64,000 bases of DNA from Pseudooceanicola atlanticus (GCF_000768315.1 NZ_AQQX01000002.1:186001-250000); one strand, 5' to 3'. Shown: positions 51,042-60,286, counted from the first letter of the stretch. Numbers and translations are program-made. The notes: generated by a model not told the origin, from the letters alone.

Positions 51042-51070
51042 TTAACCAAGTTGTTCATCCTTAATTAACC
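51042..51070 (+). promoter_or_regulatory. Paired TTAACC motifs ahead of dprA
   Basis: TTAACC at 51042-51047 and TTAATTAACC at 51061-51070 lie 39-67 bp upstream of the dprA start, repeated in the same orientation 23 bp apart. They resemble half-sites of the cell-cycle regulator CtrA (TTAA-based). In Rhodobacter capsulatus dprA belongs to the CtrA-dependent gene-transfer-agent recipient set. Confidence 0.4.
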
Positions 51071-51108
51071 GGGCGCTCCTATACCTGATTCCGCAAGCAG
51101 GCGGAGTC

Positions 51109-52263
51109 ATGACGGTCGTGGATACACATCCTTCCACTCACCCCCCACTCCCACCCACCACGGAAGATGAGCGGCTGTCGTGGCTTCGCCTCTTGCGCTC
51201 CCGACGGGTCGGCATCGCGACCTTCTACCGGCTCCTCTCCGAACATGGCACGGCCGACGCGGCACTCGACGCACTGCCGGATATCGCCCGACAGGCCGGC
51301 GTGAAAGAGTACCAGGTCTGCCCGCCCGAGATCGCAATCGCCGAACTCAAGGCCGCGCGCAAAACCGGGGCGCGGCTGATCTGCATCGGGCAGCCGGACT
51401 ACCCTGCAGCCCTGCTCGATATTCCCGACCCGCCCCCGATGCTCTGGATGATGGGCCAGCTCGAAGTGCTGCATCGCCCCATGATCGCCCTCGTCGGGGC
51501 CCGGAACGCCTCTTCCCTCGGGCTGCGCATGGCCCGCAACCTCGCCGCGGAACTGTCCGAGGCGGGGTTTGTCACCGTGTCGGGCCTGGCCCGCGGCATC
51601 GACGCGGCCGTGCACCGCGCCAGCGTCCATACCGGCACCATCGCGGTCATGGCCGGGGGTGTCGACGCGCTCTATCCGGCTGAAAATGCCGGGTTGGCGG
51701 ACGAATTGATCGTGCATGGCGCCCGGCTGTCGGAAATGCCCATGGGCCTGCAACCCCAGGCCCGCCACTTCCCGCGCCGCAACCGGATCATCTCCGGCCT
51801 CGCCCAGGCCCTCGTGGTGGTAGAGGCCGCGGCAAAATCCGGCAGCCTCATCACCGCCCGCGCCGCGCTCGACCAGGGGCGCGACGTGCTGGCCGTGCCC
51901 GGTCATCCCTTCGATGCCCGCGCCGCCGGTGGCAACATGCTGATCCGGGACGGCGCCGTCCTGGTGCGCGATGCCGCAGATGTGATCGACGCATTGCCCG
52001 CCGAACTGACCGCCCCCGCCCAGCCCGCGCTGGACCTGCCGCCACCCGCGCCGACCAACCAGCGCCCGCTGCGCGACATCGCCGCGCTGCACACAGAAAT
52101 CCTCAACCGCCTCAGCCCTGCCCCGCTGGCCGAGGACCAGCTGATCCGCGATCTGCGCCACGATCCGGGCCGGGTCACGCCGGAAATCACGCGGCTGGAA
52201 ATGCTGGGCCGGATCCGCCGCAGTGCCGGCGGATTGCTCTCGAAAGCCGGGGAAAAAGGCTGA
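51109..52263 (+). CDS. dprA: DNA-processing protein DprA
   Basis: A 384-residue protein that loads RecA on incoming single-stranded DNA during natural transformation or gene-transfer-agent uptake. The Rossmann-like DNA-binding domain shows IALVGARNASSLGLRMARNL near residue 125, VSGLARGIDAAVH near 160, and HFPRRNRIISGLAQALVVVEAA near 222. A C-terminal winged helix (about 320-380; DQLIRDLRHDPGRVTPEITRLEMLG) follows. The SAM domain seen in some DprA proteins is replaced by an N-terminal helical region. Confidence 0.96.
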   Translation: MTVVDTHPSTHPPLPPTTEDERLSWLRLLRSRRVGIATFYRLLSEHGTADAALDALPDIARQAGVKEYQVCPPEIAIAELKAARKTGARLICIGQPDYPAALLDIPDPPPMLWMMGQLEVLHRPMIALVGARNASSLGLRMARNLAAELSEAGFVTVSGLARGIDAAVHRASVHTGTIAVMAGGVDALYPAENAGLADELIVHGARLSEMPMGLQPQARHFPRRNRIISGLAQALVVVEAAAKSGSLITARAALDQGRDVLAVPGHPFDARAAGGNMLIRDGAVLVRDAADVIDALPAELTAPAQPALDLPPPAPTNQRPLRDIAALHTEILNRLSPAPLAEDQLIRDLRHDPGRVTPEITRLEMLGRIRRSAGGLLSKAGEKG

Positions 52264-52377
52264 TCGCATCGCCGCCCTTGCGAAAAAAGGGCCGACTGAC
52301 GCTCCATTGACATTACCCTCTTGCGGGCCACATGTTCGCCCGCCATATAGCTCGCCCAGAGTTGAAAGGATCATTTC

Positions 52378-55035
52378 ATGCCCGTCGTTGTTGTCGAATC
52401 CCCTGCCAAGGCCAAGACAATCAACAAGTATCTGGGGTCCGATTACACGGTTCTCGCCTCCTACGGCCACGTCCGCGACCTGCCGCCGAAGGACGGGTCG
52501 GTCGATCCCGAACATGAATTCGACATGAAATGGGAGGTCGCCTCCGACAGCAAGAAACACGTCAAGGCAATCGCCGACGCGCTGAAGGACGACAACGCCC
52601 TGATCCTCGCCACCGACCCCGATCGCGAGGGCGAGGCGATCAGCTGGCACCTGGAAGAGGCCCTGCGCAACCGCAAGGCCATCAAGAAAGACACGCCGGT
52701 CAGCCGCGTGGTCTTCAACGCCATCACCAAGAACGCCGTGACCGAGGCGATGCAGAACCCCCGGCAGGTCGACAGCGACCTGGTCGAAGCCTACCTGGCG
52801 CGCCGGGCGCTCGATTACCTCGTCGGCTTCAACCTGTCCCCGGTCCTGTGGCGCAAGCTGCCCGGCGCGAAATCCGCTGGCCGCGTGCAATCGGTCTGCC
52901 TGCGCCTCATCGTCGAGCGCGAGATGGAGATCGAGGCCTTCCGCGCCCGTGAATACTGGTCGGTCAAGGCGCTGCTCGCCACGCCCCGCGGCCAGGAATT
53001 TGAGGCCCGCCTGACGATTCTCGGCGGCAAGAAACTCGACCGCTACGACATCGCCGACAGCACCGCCGCGGAACTGGCCGTGCAGGCCATCACCTCGCGC
53101 GATCTGACGGTGCAATCGGTCGAGGCCAAGCCGGCCTCCCGCAACCCGTCTCCGCCCTTCATGACCTCGACCCTCCAGCAGGAGGCGTCGCGCAAGTTCG
53201 GCATGGGTGCCCGCCAGACCATGCAGGCCGCCCAGCGTCTCTACGAGGCGGGCCACATCACCTATATGAGGACCGACGGCATCGACATGGCCCCCGAGGC
53301 GGTCGAGGCCTGCCGCGCCGCCATCGGCGACCGGTTCGGCAAGGAATACGTGCCGGGCTCCGCTCGGGTCTACAAGAACAAGGCCAAGAACGCGCAGGAA
53401 GCGCACGAATGTATCCGTCCCACGGACATGACCGCCGATGCCGACGGCCTGCGCCTGACCGAGGCGGACCAGAAAAAGCTCTATGACCTGATCTGGAAAC
53501 GCACGCTCGCCTGCCAGATGGAAAGCGCCCGGCTGGAACGCACCACCGTCGACATCACCAGCCGCGACGAACAGGTCGGCCTGCGCGCCACCGGTCAGGT
53601 CGTGCTGTTCGACGGCTTCCTGCGGATCTACGAGGAAGGCCGCGACGACGTCGTGGATGACGACGACAAGCGCCTGCCGCAGATCTCGCAGGGCGACAAG
53701 ATGGACAAGCGGTCCATCACGCCCGAACAGCATTTCACCCAGCCCCCGCCCCGCTACACCGAGGCCACGCTGGTAAAACGGATGGAAGAGCTCGGCATCG
53801 GCCGGCCCTCCACCTATGCCTCGATCGTCACGACGATCCAGGACCGGGGCTATGTCCGCAAGGACAAGAACCGTCTCTTCCCCGAGGACAAGGGCCGGCT
53901 CGTCACCGCGTTTCTGGAAAACTATTTCCGCCGCTACGTCGAATACGATTTCACCGCCGACCTCGAAGGCGAACTTGACGACGTGTCCGCCGGGGACCGC
54001 GATTACAAGGACGTGCTGAACCGCTTCTGGCGCGATTTCTCGGCCGCGATTTCAGAAACGTCCGAGCTTCGGATCACCGAGGTCCTGGAAAAGATCAACG
54101 AGGTGCTGGAACCGCACCTCTTCCCGCCGAACGAGGAAGGCACCGATCCCCGGATCTGCCCGAATTGCGGCGAGGGTCGGCTGTCCATGCGCACTGCCCG
54201 GTCGGGCGGCGCCTTCATCGGCTGCTCCAACTACCCCGAATGCCGCTACACTCGTCCCTTCGGTCCCCCCGACCCGGAAGCCGAAGCCAGCGCCATCCCC
54301 CCCGAGGGCAAGCTGCTGGGCGAGGACGAGGGCGACGAGATCCGCGTGTTCAAGGGCCGGTTCGGGCCCTACGTCCAGCGCGGCCCCGTCACCGAAGAGA
54401 ACAAGAAGCCCCCGCGCCAGTCGGTGCCCAAGGATTGGGTGCCAGAGGATCTGACGCTGGAACAGGGCGTCATGTTGCTGACCCTGCCCCGCCTGATCGG
54501 CACCCATCCCGAGGACGGGGTGAATGTCTGGGCGAATATCGGGCGCTATGGTCCCTACATTAAACACGCGGACACGACGTCGGACCGGGGCGGCACCAAT
54601 GCCAACCTCGACGGCATCGACGAGGTCTGGACCGTGGGCATGAACCGCGCCGTGCAGCTGCTGGCGGAAAAGGTCGCCTCTCGCGGGCGTCGTGGCCAGC
54701 CGGCCACCCCGATCCGCGAACTGGGCGAACACCCCGATGCGGGCGGTCCGGTCAATGTCTATGACGGCAAGTACGGCCCCTACGTGAAGTGGGACAAGAT
54801 CAACGCGACCATCCCCGACACGGTCGAGGTCGACGCGCTGACCCTGGGCCAGGCCGTCGAACTGATCGCCGAACGCGCCGCCAAGTCCGGCAAGAAGGCT
54901 CCGGCCAAGAAAAAGGCCCCCGCCAAGAAGACCGCCACCAAAAAGACGGCGGCCAAGAAAACGACGGCGAAAAAGACGACAGCCAAGAAACCGGCTGCCA
55001 AGACGACCGCGAAAAAGGCCGACGACGCGGAGTGA
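52378..55035 (+). CDS. topA: DNA topoisomerase I
   Basis: An 885-residue type IA topoisomerase that relaxes negative supercoils. The Toprim domain begins at the N-terminus (VVVESPAKAKTINKYLGSDY, then DPDREGEAISWH near residue 80). The active-site tyrosine is Tyr296 in ITYMRTDGID. One four-cysteine zinc finger (CPNCGEG...CSNYPEC) lies near residues 595-625, followed by topoisomerase C-terminal repeats (KGRFGPYVQ, IGRYGPYIK, DGKYGPYVK). The last 45 residues are a lysine/alanine-rich tail of KKTA-type repeats, probably binding DNA nonspecifically. GAAAGGA precedes ATG 52378. Confidence 0.97.
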   Translation: MPVVVVESPAKAKTINKYLGSDYTVLASYGHVRDLPPKDGSVDPEHEFDMKWEVASDSKKHVKAIADALKDDNALILATDPDREGEAISWHLEEALRNRKAIKKDTPVSRVVFNAITKNAVTEAMQNPRQVDSDLVEAYLARRALDYLVGFNLSPVLWRKLPGAKSAGRVQSVCLRLIVEREMEIEAFRAREYWSVKALLATPRGQEFEARLTILGGKKLDRYDIADSTAAELAVQAITSRDLTVQSVEAKPASRNPSPPFMTSTLQQEASRKFGMGARQTMQAAQRLYEAGHITYMRTDGIDMAPEAVEACRAAIGDRFGKEYVPGSARVYKNKAKNAQEAHECIRPTDMTADADGLRLTEADQKKLYDLIWKRTLACQMESARLERTTVDITSRDEQVGLRATGQVVLFDGFLRIYEEGRDDVVDDDDKRLPQISQGDKMDKRSITPEQHFTQPPPRYTEATLVKRMEELGIGRPSTYASIVTTIQDRGYVRKDKNRLFPEDKGRLVTAFLENYFRRYVEYDFTADLEGELDDVSAGDRDYKDVLNRFWRDFSAAISETSELRITEVLEKINEVLEPHLFPPNEEGTDPRICPNCGEGRLSMRTARSGGAFIGCSNYPECRYTRPFGPPDPEAEASAIPPEGKLLGEDEGDEIRVFKGRFGPYVQRGPVTEENKKPPRQSVPKDWVPEDLTLEQGVMLLTLPRLIGTHPEDGVNVWANIGRYGPYIKHADTTSDRGGTNANLDGIDEVWTVGMNRAVQLLAEKVASRGRRGQPATPIRELGEHPDAGGPVNVYDGKYGPYVKWDKINATIPDTVEVDALTLGQAVELIAERAAKSGKKAPAKKKAPAKKTATKKTAAKKTTAKKTTAKKPAAKTTAKKADDAE

Positions 55036-55063
55036 TCCGCGTCGCCCTTGCTCGGCTCGTTCC

Positions 55064-56341
55064 TCAGCCCGCGAAGTAGGTCCGGTCCCCCCGGCTGCGC
55101 ACTGCATCCGCGATCCGGTCCACGGCCAGCGAATAGGCGGCCTCCCGCATCGGGATGTCCTCTTCGGCGGCCAGGTCGAAACAGCGCTCCGCGATATCCT
55201 GCATCCGCTCGGCCAGGCGTTCGTTTACGACCCTTTCGCTCCAGCGTTCACCGGTCCGGCCCTGCACCCATTCGTAATAACTGACCGTGACGCCACCCGC
55301 ATTGGCCAGAACGTCGGGCAGAACCGTCTTGCCGTCCTTGGCCAGCGCCTCGTCCGCCTCGACCGAAACCGGGCCATTGGCGATCTCCAGCACGACCGGC
55401 GCCCTGATGTCCCCGACATTGTCGCCGGTCACCGCATCCTCCATCGCCGCCAGGACCAGCACGTCGACATCCAGACCCAGCAATTCGGATTGCTCGATCT
55501 CCTCGCCACCATCGCGTTCCTTGACCGAACTGTCGGCATAGAGAGCGCCGGAAAGCTCCTTCTCGCGCTCCTTGTAATCCAGCAGTTTCTGCGGGTCCAA
55601 ACCGTCTTGCGAATGGATGGCCGCCCGGCTGTCCGAAACGGCCACGACCTTGTAACCCTCATCATGCGCCAGGCAGGCGAAATGCGCCCCGGCATTGCCA
55701 AAGCCCTGAACCGCCAGCGTCACATCCTCCGGCTTGCGATCCTGCCGCTTCATCCAGGCATCCAGCACGATGAGCGCGCCACGCCCCGTCGCCTGGCTGC
55801 GCCCCTCGGACCCGCCCAGGCAGACCGGCTTGCCGGTGATCGAGGCGGGCTGGTGGCTGCGCTTGATCGTGCCGTATTCATCGGCCATCCACCCCATGAT
55901 CCGCGCATCGGTGTTCACGTCCGGCGCCGGAATATCCATGTCCGGCCCGATGATATCCGCGATCGCCCCGATGTAATTGCGCGACAGCCGCTCAACCTCC
56001 AGCGGGGACAGCGTCTTGGGGTCGACCTGCACGCCGCCCTTGCCGCCGCCGAAGGGCAGGTTCAGCAGCGCGCACTTGATGGTCATCCAGAAGGCCAGCT
56101 GCGTGCATTCCTCTGCCGTCACGTCGGGATGGAACCGGATGCCGCCCTTGGCCGGGCCCAGCGTCGTGTCGAACTGCACCCGCCAGCCCGGATAGACGTC
56201 CAGCGACCCGTCATCGCGCCGCAGCGGAACGGCCACGCCAAGCGCACGCTTGGGCTGGGCAAGCATCGAGCCCAGGTCCGGCGACACGTCCCGCGTGTCG
56301 AGGATTCGGGTCATCAGGTCGGGCAGCTTGAAATCGGTCAT
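55064..56341 (-). CDS. gdhA: Glutamate dehydrogenase (Glu/Leu/Phe/Val family)
   Basis: A 425-residue amino-acid dehydrogenase that interconverts glutamate and 2-oxoglutarate with ammonium. The catalytic lysine lies in LNLPFGGGKGGVQVDP near residues 93-108, the aspartate in DIPAPDVNTD near 142, and the NAD-binding Rossmann loop is VQGFGNAGAHFA near 213. Length and motifs fit the hexameric, probably NAD-dependent, type; coenzyme use cannot be fixed by eye. ATG 56341 has AAAGGA upstream. Confidence 0.92.
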   Translation of the reverse strand: MTDFKLPDLMTRILDTRDVSPDLGSMLAQPKRALGVAVPLRRDDGSLDVYPGWRVQFDTTLGPAKGGIRFHPDVTAEECTQLAFWMTIKCALLNLPFGGGKGGVQVDPKTLSPLEVERLSRNYIGAIADIIGPDMDIPAPDVNTDARIMGWMADEYGTIKRSHQPASITGKPVCLGGSEGRSQATGRGALIVLDAWMKRQDRKPEDVTLAVQGFGNAGAHFACLAHDEGYKVVAVSDSRAAIHSQDGLDPQKLLDYKEREKELSGALYADSSVKERDGGEEIEQSELLGLDVDVLVLAAMEDAVTGDNVGDIRAPVVLEIANGPVSVEADEALAKDGKTVLPDVLANAGGVTVSYYEWVQGRTGERWSERVVNERLAERMQDIAERCFDLAAEEDIPMREAAYSLAVDRIADAVRSRGDRTYFAG

Positions 56342-56554
56342 CCGGGGTCCTTTCGTCACCGGCCGGGTCGGGGATGCGACCGCCGGGCTGCATCAAGTAG
56401 CGGGAAAACCGGCCCCGCACAGGGCGGACAGCTGGTGCAAACCCGCCTGTGCCCCATGGAACATATCGTATCAACTGAATGTTATTGGCGGCGTGACCGC
56501 CAGCTGTGGAATGTCACACCCAAACCCGATCCGCATAACGAGAGAGGCAGAGAC

Positions 56555-57157
56555 ATGAACCGCAAGATCCTCCACCCCACGCGCCGCGCCTTCGTGGCGG
56601 GCGGTGCGCTGGCCCTCGCCGCGCCCGGCCTGCTGCGCGCGCAGGATGCCGAAACCCCCGCCCCCGACGCCGCCACCGACCAGCCGGTCGACGGCGTCCG
56701 CCGCAATGTCTCCAGCTTTGTCCGGCAGGACTGGCAGGACCATTTCGACAGCCTCGGCAAGGGCGCCATCGTGGCCGACACGACCTCCCGCGCGCTGCAT
56801 TACTGGTCCGGCGACGGCAGCGATTACCGCATCTACCCCACCTCCGTGCCTCGCAGCGACGAGCTGACCAAGCGTGGCTATACCGAGGTCGTGCGCAAGA
56901 AGGTCGGCCCCGACTGGACGCCCACGGCCTCGATGATGGAACGCTTCCCCGATCTCAAGTACATGCCTCCCGGCCCGGACAATCCGCTGGGCACCCATGC
57001 CATGTATCTCAGCTGGCCCGCCTACCTGATCCACGGCACCCACGACACGCGCAAGATCGGCCGGCAAAGCTCCGACGGCTGTATCGGCCTCTACAATTTC
57101 GCCATCGAAGAGCTCTTCGCGATCACCCCGATCGGCACCCAGGTCCGCATCATCTGA
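56555..57157 (+). CDS. L,D-transpeptidase (YkuD domain)
   Basis: A 200-residue exported protein with a twin-arginine-like signal (RRAFVAGGALALAAPGLL) and a YkuD catalytic domain. The motif YLIHGTHDTRKIGRQSSDGC with CIGL following contains the catalytic cysteine near residue 176. Such enzymes form 3-3 crosslinks in peptidoglycan or attach proteins to it. A 6-bp hairpin (56486-56502) lies in the 5' region. No linked partner gene is seen. Confidence 0.9.
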   Translation: MNRKILHPTRRAFVAGGALALAAPGLLRAQDAETPAPDAATDQPVDGVRRNVSSFVRQDWQDHFDSLGKGAIVADTTSRALHYWSGDGSDYRIYPTSVPRSDELTKRGYTEVVRKKVGPDWTPTASMMERFPDLKYMPPGPDNPLGTHAMYLSWPAYLIHGTHDTRKIGRQSSDGCIGLYNFAIEELFAITPIGTQVRII

Positions 57158-57318
57158 CCATCTGCGCTCTGCCCGAACCTTGGGCAGAGCGCGCGCCGAT
57201 ATCTCCGCATCGCGCAAAGCGGGTCCACCATGCGGAACCCCGGCCGCAAGGCCCGCCCGGATGATTGACTCTCGCCCCCCTCCCGGCCAAGACATTGCCA
57301 ATCTTCAAGGAGGACTTC

Positions 57319-58026
57319 ATGAAAAAGATCTACGGATCCGCGGCCGAGGCGCTCGACGGACTTCTGTTCGACGGGATGTTCATCGCCGCCGGCGGCTTCG
57401 GCCTCTGTGGCATCCCTGAACTGCTTCTGCAGGCGATCAAGGATGCCGGCACCAAGGACCTGACCTTCGCATCCAACAATGCGGGCGTCGACGATTTCGG
57501 CATCGGTATCCTGCTGCAATCCAAGCAGGTGAAGAAAATGATCTCTTCCTACGTGGGCGAGAACAAGGAATTCATGCGCCAGTACCTCTCGGGCGAGCTC
57601 GAGCTCGAATTCAACCCGCAGGGCACGCTGGCCGAGCGTATGCGCGCCGGTGGCGCCGGCATCCCGGGCTTCTACACCAAGACCGGCGTCGGCACCCAGA
57701 TCGCCGAGGGCAAGGAGCACAAGGATTTCCACGGCGAAACCTACATCCTTGAAACCGGCATGTTCGCCGACCTGTCGATCGTGAAGGCCTGGAAAGCGGA
57801 TGAAACCGGCAACCTAGTGTTCCGCAAGGCCGCCCGCAACTTCAACCCGCCCGCCGCCACCTGCGGCAAGGTCTGCGTGGTCGAGGTCGAGGAAATCGTG
57901 CCGACCGGGTCGCTCGACCCCGATCACATCCACCTGCCGGGCGTCTACGTGCACCGGATCATTCAGGGTGAGCATGAAAAACGTATCGAACAGCGCACCG
58001 TGCGCACCCGGGAGGCCGCGCAATGA
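57319..58026 (+). CDS. scoA: Succinyl-CoA:3-ketoacid CoA transferase subunit A
   Basis: A 235-residue alpha subunit of the CoA transferase that activates acetoacetate with succinyl-CoA. Seen: the oxyanion-type loop AAGGFGLCGIPELL near residues 23-36, SNNAGVDDFGIG, and NPQGTLAERMRAGGAGIPGF near residue 100. A strong ribosome binding site (AAGGAGG) precedes ATG 57319. The beta subunit follows after 61 nt. Confidence 0.94.
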   Translation: MKKIYGSAAEALDGLLFDGMFIAAGGFGLCGIPELLLQAIKDAGTKDLTFASNNAGVDDFGIGILLQSKQVKKMISSYVGENKEFMRQYLSGELELEFNPQGTLAERMRAGGAGIPGFYTKTGVGTQIAEGKEHKDFHGETYILETGMFADLSIVKAWKADETGNLVFRKAARNFNPPAATCGKVCVVEVEEIVPTGSLDPDHIHLPGVYVHRIIQGEHEKRIEQRTVRTREAAQ

Positions 58027-58045
58027 AAAGTGGGAACCGGTTTTC
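58026..58045. repeat. Short conserved palindromic element
   Basis: AAAAGTGGGAACCGGTTTTC starts on the last base of the scoA stop. Its GAAAA and TTTTC ends and AACCGGTT core make it palindromic. Elements of this form are frequent between genes in alphaproteobacteria; only this copy is in the window. Confidence 0.35.
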
Positions 58046-58087
58046 ATGCCCGCGCGGCGACCAGATGATGAATAGGGAGGACGCATA

Positions 58088-58711
58088 ATGCCTTGGGATC
58101 GTAACCAGATGGCCGAACGCGCGGCCCAGGAACTTGAAGACGGCACCTATGTGAACCTCGGCATCGGCATCCCGACGCTAGTGTCGAACTACGTGGGCGA
58201 CAAGGACATCACCCTGCAATCCGAAAACGGCATGCTGGGCATGGGTCCCTTTCCCTTCGAGGGCGACGAGGATCCGGACCTGATCAACGCGGGCAAGCAG
58301 ACGATCACCGAACTGCCCCGCACCGCCTATTTCGACAGCGCGACATCCTTCGGGATGATCCGTGGCGGCAAGATTGCCGCGGCGATCCTCGGCGCGATGG
58401 AAGTGGCCGAGAACGGCGACCTCGCGAACTGGATGATCCCCGGCAAGCTGGTCAAGGGCATGGGCGGCGCGATGGACCTCGTCGCCGGCGTGCAGAAGGT
58501 CATCGTCGTGATGGACCACCAGAACAAGGCCGGTGAATCCAAGGTGCTCAAGGAATGCACCCTGCCGCTGACCGGCACGGGCGTCGTCGACCGGATCATC
58601 ACCAATCTCGGCGTGCTGGACGTGGTCGAGGGCGGGCTGAAGATCGTCGAACTCGCCGACGGCGTCACCGAGGAGCAGATGCGCGACGCCACCGAGGCAA
58701 CGATCGTCTGA
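58088..58711 (+). CDS. scoB: Succinyl-CoA:3-ketoacid CoA transferase subunit B
   Basis: A 207-residue beta subunit. The catalytic glutamate lies in LQSENGMLGMGPFP near residue 50, which forms the enzyme-CoA thioester. GTYVNLGIGIPTLVSNYV near residue 18 and GGKIAAAILGAMEVAENGDLANW near residue 95 match the family. GGGAGGA precedes ATG 58088. A rho-independent terminator follows the stop by 23 nt. Confidence 0.95.
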   Translation: MPWDRNQMAERAAQELEDGTYVNLGIGIPTLVSNYVGDKDITLQSENGMLGMGPFPFEGDEDPDLINAGKQTITELPRTAYFDSATSFGMIRGGKIAAAILGAMEVAENGDLANWMIPGKLVKGMGGAMDLVAGVQKVIVVMDHQNKAGESKVLKECTLPLTGTGVVDRIITNLGVLDVVEGGLKIVELADGVTEEQMRDATEATIV

Positions 58712-58734
58712 TCCTCCGCCCCCAAAAGAACGCC

Positions 58735-58768
58735 AAACGCCCCCGCAGCACCCTGCAGGGGCGTTTTT
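58735..58768 (+). terminator. scoAB rho-independent terminator
   Basis: AAACGCCCC-C-GCAG pairs with CTGC-A-GGGGCGTTT across a 4-nt loop, with a single C-A mismatch, and is followed by TTCTTGTC on the plus strand. Confidence 0.88.
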
Positions 58769-58891
58769 CTTGTCACGACAATGCCAGCCGGGCCTCCGGC
58801 CGCCCCGCCCCTCTTTCATCTGGCCAGTAAATATCCTCGCCGAAGGCATGGGCGCGGCGGGGCTCGATGCCCCGACGGGGCCACCCTGCCC

Positions 58892-59707
58892 TCAGGGCTG
58901 GCGGAACGCGCAGCCATCCGACACCAGCACGGGTGGCGTCAGGCACAGGCCCCGGGCGACGTTGAACGCCGCAAGAACCTTGGGCACGTAATCCCGGGTC
59001 TCAGCGTAAGGCGGCACGCCGCCATGCTTGCGCACCGCGTTCTCGCCGGCATTGTAGCCCGCCAGCGCCAGCACCGGGTCATTGTCGAAATCCTGCAGCA
59101 ACCGGTCGAGGTAGCGGATGCCGCCCCGGATGTTCTGCGCCGCGTCCAGCCGGTCACTTACGCCAAACCGCTCCGCCGCCGCGGGCATCAGCTGCATCAG
59201 CCCCTGCGCGCCCGCGCCGCTCTGCGCATCCGCACGGCCTGCCGATTCCACCGCGATCACCGCCAGGGCCAGCGCGGGCGATACCCGCGTGTCGATCGAG
59301 GACATGAGGATATCGGCGCCATAGGCCTCCGTGATCTTCAACAGCATGTCGAGCCGCGGCTCCGGCACCCGCGCGCCCGCAGGGCCATTGGCCAGGTGAA
59401 CCAGCGCAGGGCCCAGCCGATCGGGGCTCGACGCGGTGAGGTCGGGTGAGATCTCGGTCCAGAACCAGTCCAGCGCCCCGCGGGGCGCGGCGGCGGCCGG
59501 GGTCACCTCGGCCTCGTTCTTGCGCGGCTTCGGCACCGGCAGGGGTTCGGTGATCTGCACATTGATCCGCTTGCCCGCCGACGCCTTGGGCGGCTTGACC
59601 CGCTTGAAGGTGAAATCCTGAAAGGCCGGCGGTTCGGCCGAAACGGGCAGCCCATGCAGGCACAACACGCAGCCGGCAACGGCTAAGGGTCTGGCAAGTC
59701 GACGCAT
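58892..59707 (-). CDS. Lytic transglycosylase, SLT domain
   Basis: A 271-residue exported muramidase-type enzyme. A signal peptide (residues 1-24, ending PVSA) and a proline/lysine-rich linker precede the C-terminal transglycosylase domain. The catalytic glutamate lies in VIAVESAGRADAQSGAGAQG near residue 155, followed by LMQLMPAAAERFGV and LALAGYNAGENAVRKHGG. It cleaves peptidoglycan and may open a path for the adjacent pilus machinery; that link is suggested only by position. It converges with scoB. Confidence 0.92.
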   Translation of the reverse strand: MRRLARPLAVAGCVLCLHGLPVSAEPPAFQDFTFKRVKPPKASAGKRINVQITEPLPVPKPRKNEAEVTPAAAAPRGALDWFWTEISPDLTASSPDRLGPALVHLANGPAGARVPEPRLDMLLKITEAYGADILMSSIDTRVSPALALAVIAVESAGRADAQSGAGAQGLMQLMPAAAERFGVSDRLDAAQNIRGGIRYLDRLLQDFDNDPVLALAGYNAGENAVRKHGGVPPYAETRDYVPKVLAAFNVARGLCLTPPVLVSDGCAFRQP

Positions 59708-60076
59708 TTCTATTGCCTGTCTCTATAAAAGATGTTTTTTGTCTGCTCTTTTGCAGCAAGTGTCGCAGAATCCCGTGATTCAGACCACCCTGCCGGTAAA
59801 ATGCGTGACATTTGCGCACCACAAACCGCATGGAACGCGTTTCCGAACAGAAAAATCGTTAACTTTTCCTAGCCCTGTCAAGGCGTTAACAATTTTTCAG
59901 TTTCCGTTGCGCATTTCTTTATTTCCGAACCAATCACGCCCAAATGCTGCCCCAATCCGCTGGCTATATTGCGTTGTGCCGCCGAGGTGGTGCCCTGGAA
60001 AGAGAGAGCCAAAGGGTACCGGAATACCGAAACGGACAATCGAAACACTTACATGATCCTTTGGAGGGACATCAAA
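59708..60076. promoter_or_regulatory. AT-rich divergent region with paired GTTAAC motifs
   Basis: This 369-bp gap between the transglycosylase and flp1 is clearly more AT-rich than its surroundings and has no credible coding frame. GTTAAC occurs at 59858-59863 and 59885-59890, 27 bp apart. These resemble CtrA half-sites, and pilin promoters are CtrA-controlled in Caulobacter. A sigma-54 site was looked for and not found. Confidence 0.4.
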
Positions 60077-60256
60077 ATGATCAAGTTCATCAAAAACTTC
60101 CGCAAAGACGAAGCTGGCGCCGTGACCGTTGACTGGGTTGTGCTGACCGCAGCCGTGGTTGGCCTGGGCGTTGCCGCCTACGGTTCCATCGAAACCGGCG
60201 CAAGCGGCCTGACGTCCAACGTCTCGACCTACATGGGCTCCCAGAACCCGAACTAA
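60077..60256 (+). CDS. flp: Flp-type IVb pilin, first copy
   Basis: A 59-residue Flp prepilin. The short leader MIKFIKNFRKDEAG ends in the glycine cut by the prepilin peptidase. The mature chain begins AVTVDWVVLTAAVVGLGVAA, a hydrophobic helix. Position +5 is Asp and +6 Trp, not the common Glu-Tyr. GGAGGGA precedes ATG 60077. A hairpin 31 nt past the stop probably makes this a separately abundant transcript. Confidence 0.92.
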   Translation: MIKFIKNFRKDEAGAVTVDWVVLTAAVVGLGVAAYGSIETGASGLTSNVSTYMGSQNPN

Positions 60257-60286
60257 GTTTCGCGCTTGGCGTAAGCTGACGAAAAT

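Noticed and set aside
54889-55022. Repetitive DNA at the end of topA as a possible minisatellite
   Set aside because: It encodes the lysine/alanine-rich C-terminal tail common in alphaproteobacterial topoisomerase I; the repeats are imperfect and follow codon use.
58820-58880. Hairpins and a conserved-looking AATATCCTCGCCG stretch between scoB and the transglycosylase gene
   Set aside because: The stems are only 5-6 bp and compete with each other; there is no second copy in the window to show a repeat.
59930-60000. Possible sigma-54 promoter upstream of flp1 (TGGC followed by TTGC)
   Set aside because: The GG and GC elements are 7 bp apart, not the required 10.
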